13,456 nucleotides of DNA from the NCBI GenBank assembly GCA_903909415.1, contig CAIVVS010000087.1:1-13456 (forward strand). Direction: 5' to 3'. The notes under the pieces are model-generated. The model was not told the origin of the DNA, made no database searches, and saw only the letters and a list, made by a program, of their open reading frames with translations. Both the position numbers and the translations under genes were made by a program. Below, one piece after another: positions 6,143-13,222 of this stretch. Within the stretch, counting starts at the first letter, position 1, and each line of letters opens with the position of its first letter. This DNA comes from an uncultured Pseudomonadota bacterium. Lineage in GTDB: Bacteria > Pseudomonadota > Gammaproteobacteria > Burkholderiales > SG8-39.

Positions 6143-6919
6143 ATGGCCGACGAACCCCTGCTCCGTGTGGAGGGCGTGTCGCACGCCTACGGCGCGCGCA
6201 TCGGCGTGCAGGATGCGTCCTTCGACCTCTGGCCCGGCGAGGTGCTCGCCGTGGTCGGCGAATCTGGCTCGGGCAAGAGCACGCTGCTCAACTGCGTGTC
6301 CGGGCGCATACGGCCGCAGTCCGGCAGCGTGCGCTTCCGCACCCGCCATGAGGGCTGGGCAGACCTGTACGCGATGTCCGAGCCGCGCCGCCGGCTGCTG
6401 GCGCGCACCGACTGGGGCTTCGTGCACCAGAACCCGGTGGACGGGCTGCGCATGAACGTGTCGGCCGGCGCCAACGTGGGCGAGCGCCTGATGGCGCTGG
6501 GTGACCGCCATTTCGGGCGCATCCGCGCCGAGGCGGTGCGCTGGCTCGCGCAGGTGGAGGTGGACGCCTCGCGCATCGACGAGTCCCCGGCGTCGTTCTC
6601 CGGCGGCATGCAGCAGCGGCTGCAGATCGCCCGCAACCTGGTCACGCGGCCGCGGCTGGTGTTCATGGACGAGCCCACCTCGGGCCTGGACGTGTCGGTG
6701 CAGGCGCGGCTGCTGGACCTGCTGCGCGGCCTGACGCGCCAGCTCGGCCTGGCCGCGCTGCTGGTCACGCACGACCTGGCGGTCGCGCGCCTGCTGGCCC
6801 AGCGACTGATCGTGATGAAGGAGGGACGCATCATCGAATCCGGACTGACCGACCAGGTCTTGGACGATCCGCAGCACGCCTACACGCAGCTGCTGGTGTC
6901 CTCGGTGCTGCAGGCATGA
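6143..6919 (+). CDS. phnK: PhnK, C-P lyase-associated ABC-type ATPase
   Basis: The 258-residue ABC ATPase has Walker A GESGSGKST (39-47), Q-loop Gln96 (FVHQNPVDGLRM), signature FSGGMQQ (152-158), Walker B LVFMDE (172-177) and switch His210. The VHQNPxDGLR stretch and the phn context separate it from dipeptide-transporter ATPases, which it resembles. PhnK is not part of a transporter: it docks on PhnJ in the core complex and its ATP turnover is needed for C-P lyase activity. ATG 6143 has GGAG 7 bases upstream and gives about the E. coli length (252), so I use it over the in-frame ATG at 6113, which would overlap the GNAT gene. The stop overlaps phnL (ATGA). Confidence 0.95.
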   Translation: MADEPLLRVEGVSHAYGARIGVQDASFDLWPGEVLAVVGESGSGKSTLLNCVSGRIRPQSGSVRFRTRHEGWADLYAMSEPRRRLLARTDWGFVHQNPVDGLRMNVSAGANVGERLMALGDRHFGRIRAEAVRWLAQVEVDASRIDESPASFSGGMQQRLQIARNLVTRPRLVFMDEPTSGLDVSVQARLLDLLRGLTRQLGLAALLVTHDLAVARLLAQRLIVMKEGRIIESGLTDQVLDDPQHAYTQLLVSSVLQA

Positions 6920-7668
6920 GCGCCGCCGCGACGAGCCCGGCCGACCCGGCGGTGGTCGAGGTGGCGCACCTGTCCAAGCGCTTCACCCTGCACCTGCAGG
7001 GCGGCGCGGAGCTCCCGGTGCTGGACGACGTCAGCCTGTCGGTGCGCCCGGGCGAATGCCTCGCGCTGCACGGGCCATCCGGCGCCGGCAAGAGCACGCT
7101 GCTCAAGTGCATCTACGCGAACTACCGCGCGAGCGCCGGTTCGATCCGCGTGCTGCACCACGGACAGCCGCTGGAGGTCACCGGCGCGAGCGCCCGGGAG
7201 CTGCTGGCCCTGCGCCGCGACACGGTGGGCTACGTGAGCCAGTTCCTGCGCGTGATCCCGCGCGTGCCGGCGGTGGACGTGGTCGCCGAGCCGCTGCTGG
7301 ACGCGATCGAGGCGGACGGGGATGGTGGCGGGAACGAGGGCGAGGAGGCGCGCCGCGCGGCGCGCTTCGAGGCCGAGCGGCTGCTGCTGCGCCTTCGCAT
7401 CCCGCGCAAGCTCTGGAGCCTTCCCCCGGCCACCTTCTCCGGCGGCGAGCAGCAGCGGGTGAACATCGCCCGCTCGTTCATACGGCGCCGGCCGCTGATG
7501 CTGCTGGACGAGCCCACGGCATCCCTGGACTCGGACAACCGCACCACCGTCGCGCTGCTGATCGGAGAAGCCCTCGAGGCCGGCAGCGCGGTGATCGGCA
7601 TCTTCCACGACGCGCGCATGCGCCAGCAGGTCGCCACGCGACTGCATGACATGGAGCAACAACGATGA
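6916..7668 (+). CDS. phnL: PhnL, C-P lyase-associated ABC-type ATPase
   Basis: The 250-residue ABC ATPase has Walker A GPSGAGKST (53-61), Q-loop Gln109 (GYVSQFLRVIPRV), signature FSGGEQQRVNIAR (174-186), Walker B LMLLDE (194-199) and His231 (GIFHD). These closely follow E. coli PhnL. It is a partner in the first step (phosphonate plus ATP) and forms a dimer with PhnK on the core complex. Compared with E. coli (about 226 residues) it has a longer N-terminus and an acidic, glycine-rich insert near residues 132-145 (DGDGGGNEGEE) between the Q-loop and signature. It overlaps phnK upstream and phnM downstream, both by ATGA. Confidence 0.95.
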   Translation: MSAAATSPADPAVVEVAHLSKRFTLHLQGGAELPVLDDVSLSVRPGECLALHGPSGAGKSTLLKCIYANYRASAGSIRVLHHGQPLEVTGASARELLALRRDTVGYVSQFLRVIPRVPAVDVVAEPLLDAIEADGDGGGNEGEEARRAARFEAERLLLRLRIPRKLWSLPPATFSGGEQQRVNIARSFIRRRPLMLLDEPTASLDSDNRTTVALLIGEALEAGSAVIGIFHDARMRQQVATRLHDMEQQR

Positions 7669-8846
7669 GAATGGACTTTCCCGCGCCCGGCCATGCCGGG
7701 CAGGCAGCCGGCGAACTGCTGGTCCGCAACGCCAGGATGGTGCTGGCCGGCGAGGTGGTCGAGGGCGCCCTGGCCGCGCGCGACGGGCGCATCACCTCGG
7801 TCGACCCGGGGCAGTCGTCCGCGGCCGCCGCGGTGGACTTCGGCGGCGACTACCTGATGCCGGGCATGGTCGAGCTGCACACCGACAACTTCGAGAAGCA
7901 CCTGATGCCGCGACCCAAGGTGCGCTGGCCGGAGTTCCCCGCGCTGCTCGCGCACGACGCGGAAATCGCCGCGGCCGGGATCACCACCGTGTTCGACGCG
8001 CTTGGCGTGGGCGACTCGGACCTGGGCGCGCTGCGCAGCCAGAACCTCGAGGGCGTGCTGGACGCGCTGGCCAACGCCGCGCGCGACGGCCTGCTGCGCG
8101 CCGACCACCTGATCCACGCGCGCTGCGAGCTGCCGGCGCCGAACACCGTGGCGCTGTTCGCCCCGTTCGAGGAGCACCCGCTGCTGGGGCTGGTTTCGCT
8201 GATGGACCACACCCCCGGCCAGCGCCAGTGGACCAACATGGCCGCGGCGCGCACCTACTACACCGGCAAGAAGGGCTGGACCGACGCGCGCTTCGACCAG
8301 GCGGTTGCCGAGGCGCCGGAACTGCAGGCCCGGTACGCGCAGCCCAACCGGCGCTACTTCGTGGCGTTCGCGCGCCGGCGCGGCGTGCCGCTGGCCACGC
8401 ACGACGACACCGTCGCCGAGCACGTGGAGGAAGCCGGGCGCGACGGCGCGGCGTTCTCCGAGTTCCCCACCACGCCGCTGGCCGCCGCCGAGGCGCGCCG
8501 CCGCGGCATCGCCACCATCATGGGCGCGCCCAACGTGGTGCGCGGGGGCTCCCATTCGGGCAACGTCGCGGCGATCGACCTCGCGCGCGCGCGCACGCTG
8601 GACGTGCTGTCCTCGGACTACGTGCCGGCGAGCCTGCTGACGGCGGCCATGATCCTCGAACGCGATGCCGGCTGGACGCTGCCCGAGGCGGTCGCCACCG
8701 TGACGCGCAACCCGGCGCGTTCGGCCGGGCTCGCCGACCGGGGCGAGATCGCCCCGGGACTGCGCGCGGACCTGCTGCGCGTGCGCCGCGTCAACGGCCA
8801 CCCGGTGGTGCTGTCGGTCTGGCGCGGGGGCGTGCGGGTCTGCTAG
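7665..8846 (+). CDS. phnM: PhnM, alpha-D-ribose 1-methylphosphonate 5-triphosphate diphosphatase
   Basis: The 393-residue amidohydrolase-superfamily protein (E. coli about 378) has the PhnM signature MPGMVELHTDNFEKHLMPRP with His72-Thr-Asp74, where most amidohydrolases have HxH. It also has LLAHDAEIAAAGITTVFDA (His98), ATHDD (His246), GAPNVVRGGSHSGN (287-300) and LSSDYVPASL (Asp318). It removes diphosphate from the ribose 1-phosphonate 5-triphosphate to make the PhnJ substrate. The start overlaps the phnL stop in ATGA with GGAG 8 bases ahead; ATG 7671 is a possible alternative. It is the last gene of the phnG operon and ends at TAG, followed by a GC-rich hairpin and a convergent gene. Confidence 0.96.
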   Translation: MRMDFPAPGHAGQAAGELLVRNARMVLAGEVVEGALAARDGRITSVDPGQSSAAAAVDFGGDYLMPGMVELHTDNFEKHLMPRPKVRWPEFPALLAHDAEIAAAGITTVFDALGVGDSDLGALRSQNLEGVLDALANAARDGLLRADHLIHARCELPAPNTVALFAPFEEHPLLGLVSLMDHTPGQRQWTNMAAARTYYTGKKGWTDARFDQAVAEAPELQARYAQPNRRYFVAFARRRGVPLATHDDTVAEHVEEAGRDGAAFSEFPTTPLAAAEARRRGIATIMGAPNVVRGGSHSGNVAAIDLARARTLDVLSSDYVPASLLTAAMILERDAGWTLPEAVATVTRNPARSAGLADRGEIAPGLRADLLRVRRVNGHPVVLSVWRGGVRVC

Positions 8847-8857
8847 CGGGCGGTGCC

Positions 8858-8878
8858 GCGGTGCCGGGCCGGCACCGC
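8858..8878. terminator. GC hairpin between convergent phnM and HD gene
   Basis: GCGGTGCC at 8858-8865 pairs with GGCACCGC at 8871-8878, giving an 8-base stem with a 5-base loop in the 49-base gap between two convergent genes. Its position suits a bidirectional terminator. There is no T tract on either side, so intrinsic termination is plausible but not demonstrated. Confidence 0.5.
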
Positions 8879-8895
8879 CGGGTCACCCGACCGCG

Positions 8896-9468
8896 TCAGG
8901 CGATGGCGGTGCCCGGGGCGATCGCGACGCTGCGCGCGATGTCCAGGAAGTGCGCGATCGGCGGCGTCACGCAGGACTTCGACTTGGCGAGGTCGTCCCA
9001 GCGGCGCAGGTTCACCGCGTCCGGCGCATGCGGCCGGGTGATGAAGTCCTCGGCCAGTTCCGCGTCGTAGATGCCTCCCTGCAGCACCAGGGTGTGCTTG
9101 CTGGTGGCCGACAGGCCGCTCCAGTAGGCCGGCTCCGCGTGGCACAGGTAGCGCTTGGCGTTGACGTGCAGGCGGATCGGCTCCAGCACGGCGTCCGGGA
9201 ACAGGTGGCGCAGGTAGGGCAGGGCGCGCGTCTCGTGCTCGTCGTCGCTGTCATGGCCGAACTCGCCTTCCTCGTAGACCAGGTGGCCCAGGTCGTGCAG
9301 CAGCGCGGCGGTGATGAGCGCGGCGCCGGCGCCGGCGCGCTCGGCGTGCATCGCGCACTGCAGCGCGTGCTCCAGCTGGCTGACGCTGTCGGGCCTGCCG
9401 GACTCGTAGCGCCCGGCGCCGTGGGTCTCGAACAGGCGGCCGATTTCCTCCATGGATGCCTTGAGCAT
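8896..9468 (-). CDS. PhnZ-like HD-domain protein, probable di-iron phosphonate oxygenase
   Basis: The 190-residue protein has QLEHALQ (His34), LLHDLGH (His58, Asp59, His62), His78 in DDEHE, His101 and Lys105 in LHVNAKRYL, and Asp158 in LRRWDD. From memory, PhnZ uses His34, His58, Asp59, His80, His104 and Asp161 as iron ligands, and His62 and Lys108 near the substrate, so all have counterparts at near-identical spacing; Tyr21 may match PhnZ Tyr24. PhnZ and TmpB are mixed-valent di-iron enzymes that oxidatively cleave 1-hydroxy-phosphonates to a carboxylate and phosphate. A family of phosphonate-operon HD proteins exists. Here it is last in the phnCDE operon, 10 bases after phnE2. No PhnY/TmpA-type hydroxylase is in the window, so the substrate is unknown. 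ATG 9453 is an alternative start. Confidence 0.85.
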   Translation of the reverse strand: MLKASMEEIGRLFETHGAGRYESGRPDSVSQLEHALQCAMHAERAGAGAALITAALLHDLGHLVYEEGEFGHDSDDEHETRALPYLRHLFPDAVLEPIRLHVNAKRYLCHAEPAYWSGLSATSKHTLVLQGGIYDAELAEDFITRPHAPDAVNLRRWDDLAKSKSCVTPPIAHFLDIARSVAIAPGTAIA

Positions 9469-9478
9469 GCCCTGCCTT

Positions 9479-10348
9479 TCAGTGGATCACGGGGCTGTCG
9501 CCGCCGCGTATCAGTCGGGTGCGCAGCCACTTGGACAGCGCGTCGATCACGTACACCGTGGCCAGGATCATCAGCATGATGAAGCAGGCCTCCTCCCAGT
9601 GCATGGTGCGGATGCGGTCGGACAGGAAGAAGCCGATGCCGCCCGCGCCGACGATGCCCAGGATGGTCGCCGAGCGCGTGTTGGACTCGAAGATGTACAG
9701 CGTGTTGGAGATCATCACCGGCAGGATCTGCGGGATGATGCCGAAGCGCATCGCCTGCAAGGGGCCGCCGCCGCAGGCGCGCACGCCGTCGACCGGCTTG
9801 CGGTCGGCGTTCTCGATCGCCTCGGAGTACAGCTTGGCGAGCGTGCCGATGTCGGAGATCGCGATGGCGAGCACGCCGGCCAGCGGTCCCAGGCCGACGG
9901 CGCGCACGAACACCAGCGCCCAGATCAGCTGGTCCACGCCGCGCAGCGAATCGCTCACCCTTCGGAAGCCGAAGCGCAGCCACGAGACCGGCAGCACGTT
10001 GCGCGCGCACAGCATGGCCAGCGGCACCGCCAGCACCGACGCGAGCAGCGTGCCGAGGAAGGCCATGGCCACGGTCTGCGCCATCGCGTGCGCGTAGTCC
10101 CAGAAGGCGTCCTTGGCGGTTGGCGGGAACATGAGCACGACCACGTGCAGCAGCTTGCCCAGTCCCTTGAACGCGGCGACGAAGTCGATGTCCAGCGCCC
10201 ACACCGCGTAGGCGGTGAACAGCGCGAAGCCGCCCGGCCATGCCCATGCCTGCAGGCGTTCGGGCAGGGTGCGGTGGAAGGCGCGCGGGTGGGCGCGGCG
10301 CGCCGAGGCGATGTCCTCGGGGCTGACGTGCGCGAGCTGGACGTGCAT
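9479..10348 (-). CDS. phnE: PhnE2, phosphonate ABC transporter permease
   Basis: The 289-residue inner-membrane permease has hydrophobic segments near residues 38-55, 88-115, 139-167, 223-242 and 254-270. The cytoplasmic EAA-type loop is at 176-210 (EAIENADRKPVDGVR, then RFGIIPQILP), and a second conserved stretch is SNTRSATILGIVGAGGIG. It is a paralogue of the preceding PhnE1, sharing the exact string GLGPLAGVLAIAI. The pair probably forms a heterodimeric channel for PhnC and PhnD. Its ATG directly abuts the phnE1 TAG, with GGAG inside the phnE1 end serving as ribosome site. The long soluble N-terminus (about 37 residues) differs from PhnE1. Confidence 0.93.
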   Translation of the reverse strand: MHVQLAHVSPEDIASARRAHPRAFHRTLPERLQAWAWPGGFALFTAYAVWALDIDFVAAFKGLGKLLHVVVLMFPPTAKDAFWDYAHAMAQTVAMAFLGTLLASVLAVPLAMLCARNVLPVSWLRFGFRRVSDSLRGVDQLIWALVFVRAVGLGPLAGVLAIAISDIGTLAKLYSEAIENADRKPVDGVRACGGGPLQAMRFGIIPQILPVMISNTLYIFESNTRSATILGIVGAGGIGFFLSDRIRTMHWEEACFIMLMILATVYVIDALSKWLRTRLIRGGDSPVIH

Positions 10349-11254
10349 CTAGCGGGACTCCTGGCCGATGAGGTGGTGGCGCATGCGCTCGCAGGCCATG
10401 TCGATCAGCACCACCGTGCCCACCAGCAGCAGGACGATCGCGCTGATGTCCTCGTAGTAGAGCATCCGGATCGCGGTGTAGAACTCCTGGCCGATGCCGC
10501 CCGCGCCGACGAAGCCCACCACGGCGGCGGTGCGCACGTTCAGCTCGAAGCGCCACAGCGTGAAGCTGGCGAAGTTCGGCAGCACCTGGGGCAGCACGGC
10601 GTAGCGGATGGTCTGCACCCAGTCGGCGCCGGCCGCCCGCAGTCCGTCGACCGGGCGCGGGTCGATGTTCTCGACCGCCTCGGCGAACAGCTTGCCGTTG
10701 GCGCCCATCGCATGGATCGCGATGGCCAGCACCCCGGCGAGCGGGCCCAGGCCGAACGCGAACACGAAGATCAGCGCGTAGACCAGGTCCGGAATGGTGC
10801 GGAACACCTCGAACAGGCGCTTGGCCAGGACCTGGCTGGTGCGGCCCCGCATCATGTTCTGCGAGGCGTGGAAGCAGAGCAGGAACGCGCCCGCCGTGCC
10901 CAGCAGGGTGGCGGTGTAGGCGATGAGGATGGTCTCCCAGAGCATGTTCAGCCACTTGGGCAGGCCGTACATCCACTCGGCCAAGTCGTCGCCCAGCGTG
11001 GCCCACGCCAGAGTGGGCAGGGTCTTCTGGATGTACTCGGTGATGCGCGGCATGCCCTGGGCGAGCTTGACCAGGTCGAACTCGCTCACCCAGGCCGACA
11101 GCAGGACGAGCACCCCGACCACGCCGCAGGACACCACCGTGCGGGTGCGGCGGGCGGCGGCGAGTTCGCGGTAGCGGCGCTCGAACGTCTCGAGCGCCGC
11201 GCTGGCGGGGATCGGCCGGGATGGCGCGGCCGGGGCCGCCGCGGCGAGCTTCAT
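10349..11254 (-). CDS. phnE: PhnE1, phosphonate ABC transporter permease
   Basis: The 301-residue permease has an N-terminal cytoplasmic tail of about 38 residues and a first membrane segment at 39-55 (VVSCGVVGVLVLLSAWV). Further segments are near 105-130, 155-180, 241-258 and 271-288. The EAA loop is at 192-226 (EAVENIDPRPVDGLRAAGAD, then RYAVLPQVLP), followed by VRTAAVVGFVGAGGIGQEF. It belongs to the PhnE family of binding-protein-dependent transporters. It lies 13 bases after phnD and runs directly into phnE2, its paralogue. The two-permease arrangement is known from phnCDE1E2 loci, so this is not a frameshift: both reading frames are full length with all expected elements. Confidence 0.94.
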   Translation of the reverse strand: MKLAAAAPAAPSRPIPASAALETFERRYRELAAARRTRTVVSCGVVGVLVLLSAWVSEFDLVKLAQGMPRITEYIQKTLPTLAWATLGDDLAEWMYGLPKWLNMLWETILIAYTATLLGTAGAFLLCFHASQNMMRGRTSQVLAKRLFEVFRTIPDLVYALIFVFAFGLGPLAGVLAIAIHAMGANGKLFAEAVENIDPRPVDGLRAAGADWVQTIRYAVLPQVLPNFASFTLWRFELNVRTAAVVGFVGAGGIGQEFYTAIRMLYYEDISAIVLLLVGTVVLIDMACERMRHHLIGQESR

Positions 11255-11267
11255 CGGTGGCTGCCGC

Positions 11268-12173
11268 TCAGCGCTTGCGCGTGCGGCGGACTTCCAGCGC
11301 GGCGTCCAGCACCGGCTTGTACATGTCGTGGTTCACCGGCACGAAGCCGGAGGTCTTGCCGCGGGCCGCGGCCTCGGCCACCTTCGGATTGGTCTTGTAC
11401 AGGTCGGTCCAGAAGGCGAGCAGGTCGCGGCGCATGTCGGCCGGAATGTCCTTGCGCACCATCACCAGCGGGTTGGGGATGAGCGGGGATTCCCAGACCA
11501 CGCGGAACTGGTCCATCTTGAGCACGCCGCGGTCCACCATCGCGCGAATCTGCCCGGCGTTGTGGCCCTTGGACGACCAGGTGAACGCCGACTCGAACTG
11601 GCCGTTGATCACGCCCAGCACGCTCTGCTCGTGCCCGCCGGAGAACAGCGTCTTGCCGAAGAACTTGTCCGGCTCGATGCCGGCCCCGCGCAGGCTCACC
11701 AGCGGGATCAGGTAGCCGGAGGTGGAGTTGGGGTCGGCCCAGGCCAGCGTGCGGCCCTTTAGGTCATCCATGCTCTTGTACGGGCTGTCCGCCTTCACGA
11801 TCAGGATCGAGTGGTAGCCGAGCGCGCCGTCGAGTTCCTTGTTCGCGACCAGCGGCTCGACGCCGCCGTTGGAGTCGATCCACGCGGACGCGTAGGCGCT
11901 CGCGCCCACCTGGGCCATGTGGATCTGGCCGGCGGTGAGGGCCTGCACCGTGCCGGCGTAGTCGGAGGCGGTGTAGATGCGCATGTCCACGCCGGTGCGC
12001 TCCTTGAACGCCGCGGCGACGTCCTTGTAGCGGGCCTCGGTGGCGGCCTGGTTCTCGGCGCTCACCGAGCTGAAACCGACCACCTTGATCCGCTGTTTCC
12101 AGTCCTGGGCGTGGGCCGTCGTCGTGGCGAGCAGGGCGGTGCAGGCGAGCAGGGTGCGTGCGATGTGGCGCAT
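11268..12173 (-). CDS. phnD: PhnD, periplasmic phosphonate-binding protein
   Basis: Starting at ATG 12171-12173 gives 301 residues with a standard signal peptide: MRHIARTLLACTALLATTTA, then cleavage after AHA before QDW. ATG 12188 (five residues longer) is possible but has weaker upstream bases, whereas GGAG lies 9 bases before 12173. Family marks are SDYAGTVQALTAGQIHMAQ (Tyr72), ADPNSTSGYLIP (Ser150, Thr151) and FSGGHEQSV (His181), which match the phosphonate-oxygen ligands of E. coli PhnD. The region that carries Glu177 and Asp205 there reads FTWSS and LIPNPLV here, with no acidic residue at the expected places, so the preferred phosphonate may not be 2-aminoethylphosphonate. It lies between phnC (46-base gap) and phnE1. 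Confidence 0.93.
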   Translation of the reverse strand: MRHIARTLLACTALLATTTAHAQDWKQRIKVVGFSSVSAENQAATEARYKDVAAAFKERTGVDMRIYTASDYAGTVQALTAGQIHMAQVGASAYASAWIDSNGGVEPLVANKELDGALGYHSILIVKADSPYKSMDDLKGRTLAWADPNSTSGYLIPLVSLRGAGIEPDKFFGKTLFSGGHEQSVLGVINGQFESAFTWSSKGHNAGQIRAMVDRGVLKMDQFRVVWESPLIPNPLVMVRKDIPADMRRDLLAFWTDLYKTNPKVAEAAARGKTSGFVPVNHDMYKPVLDAALEVRRTRKR

Positions 12174-12219
12174 AGGGAGGTTCTCCATGGGGTCTGGTTG
12201 TTCGTGTCCGGGTGCGTGT

Positions 12220-13029
12220 TCAGGCCGCCACCGCGACCGGCGTGGCCGGGAGCGCCGCGGTGGAGGTGACGGATTCGTCGAAGTGGCCGGCATCGTCGTC
12301 CACGCCGTAGATGCGGCGCACGACGTCGGGCGTGAGCGCCTCGGGCAGGCCGTCGAACAGCACCTCGCCGTGCGCGATGCCGACGATGCGGTCGCAGTAC
12401 TGCCGGGCGGTGTCCAGCGTGTGCAGGTTGCAGATGACGGTGATGCCGTCCTCGCGGTTGATGCGGCGCAGCGCGTCCATCACCAGCACCGCGCTGCGCG
12501 GGTCGAGCGAGGCGATCGGCTCGTCGGCCAGCAGGATCTCAGGCTCCTGCATCAGCGCGCGGGCGATCGCCACGCGCTGCTGCTGGCCGCCGGACAGGGT
12601 CTCGGCGCGCTGGAAGGCGAGCTGCGCGCAATCCAGGCGCTCCAGCGCGAGGATCGCCATCGCGCGCTCGGCGTCGGAGAAGCGCTTGAACAGGGACGGC
12701 AGGGTCGGGTGGCTGGCGAGCCGCCCGAGGAGCACGTTGGTGAGCACGTCCAGGCGCGGCACCAGGTTGAACTGCTGGAACACCATGGCGCAGCGCGCGC
12801 GCCAGCGCCGCAGTTCGCGGCCGCGGAGCCGGGCCACGTCGATGTCGCCGCGCATCACCCGCCCCGAGGACGGGTCGGCGAGCCGGTTGATCAGGCGCAG
12901 CAGCGTGGACTTGCCGGCGCCGGAGCGCCCGATCACGCCCACCATCTGGCCGTCCGGAATGCTGAGGGAGACGCTGCGAAGCGCGTGGTTCTGGCCGAAC
13001 TTCTTTTCCAGCGACTCGATATGGAGCAT
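12220..13029 (-). CDS. phnC: PhnC, phosphonate ABC transporter ATPase
   Basis: The 269-residue ABC ATPase has Walker [10 protein letters not shown] (34-42), Q-loop MVFQQFNLV (Gln85/86), signature [15 protein letters not shown] (145-159), Walker B ILLADE (165-170) and switch His203 ([15 protein letters not shown]). [18 protein letters not shown] followed by GRL is typical of PhnC. It powers uptake through PhnE1E2. It is the first gene of the phnCDE1E2-HD operon, with AGG about 6 bases upstream of its ATG and a good Pho box beyond. After residue 243 it carries an unconserved tail rich in Asp, Thr and Ala. Confidence 0.95.
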   Translation of the reverse strand: MLHIESLEKKFGQNHALRSVSLSIPDGQMVGVIGRSGAGKSTLLRLINRLADPSSGRVMRGDIDVARLRGRELRRWRARCAMVFQQFNLVPRLDVLTNVLLGRLASHPTLPSLFKRFSDAERAMAILALERLDCAQLAFQRAETLSGGQQQRVAIARALMQEPEILLADEPIASLDPRSAVLVMDALRRINREDGITVICNLHTLDTARQYCDRIVGIAHGEVLFDGLPEALTPDVVRRIYGVDDDAGHFDESVTSTAALPATPVAVAA

Positions 13030-13073
13030 GTGACCTGCCCTGACTTGGGGATGGGGCAGGCTAGTGGTCGCCT

Positions 13074-13113
13074 GTTACAGCGGCGAGACTGATTTGTGGC
13101 AGAAAAATGACGA
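13074..13113 (-). promoter_or_regulatory. Pho box and candidate promoter of the phnC operon
   Basis: On the minus strand, TCGTCATTTTTCTGCCAC (13113 down to 13096) matches the Pho box at about 13 of 18 positions, with GTCAT and TCTG-CAC in correct 11-base register. A possible -10, TGTAAC (13079-13074, 4 of 6 matches), follows after 16 bases, and the phnC ATG is about 44 bases further on. This is the second AT-rich island in the window. PhoB activation under phosphate starvation is the expected control. The box is better supported than the -10. No copy of the PhnF-type palindrome was seen here. Confidence 0.6.
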
Positions 13114-13222
13114 GCGCGCGGCGTGCCCGGTCCGGGGCGCGGCTGGCGGGGCATCGCCTTGATTTACTTGATTTTCCGGCGTGGTGACCGCATGCTGATG
13201 GTCCCGCCACGCAGGAGCTGAA
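13114..13222 (+). other. Intergenic stretch before the NfeD-like gene
   Basis: The region is noncoding as far as I can see. It contains a short tandem TTGATTTAC/TTGATTTTC (13159-13176), which could supply a -35 element, but no convincing -10 follows at the right spacing. AGGAG at 13213-13217, 5 bases before TTG 13223, is a good ribosome binding site and is what fixes the start of the next gene. Confidence 0.5.

Noticed and set aside
4580..6877. A 765-codon open frame on the minus strand across phnI, phnJ, the GNAT gene and phnK
   Set aside because: It is antisense to four strongly recognised genes, and its translation is repetitive in Arg, Ala, His and Gln with no domain. GC-rich codon bias removes stops from the opposite strand.
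10349..10351. The immediate junction of two PhnE genes, suspected as one frameshifted permease
   Set aside because: Both halves are full-length permeases with their own EAA loop and GAGGIG motif, so they are tandem paralogues.
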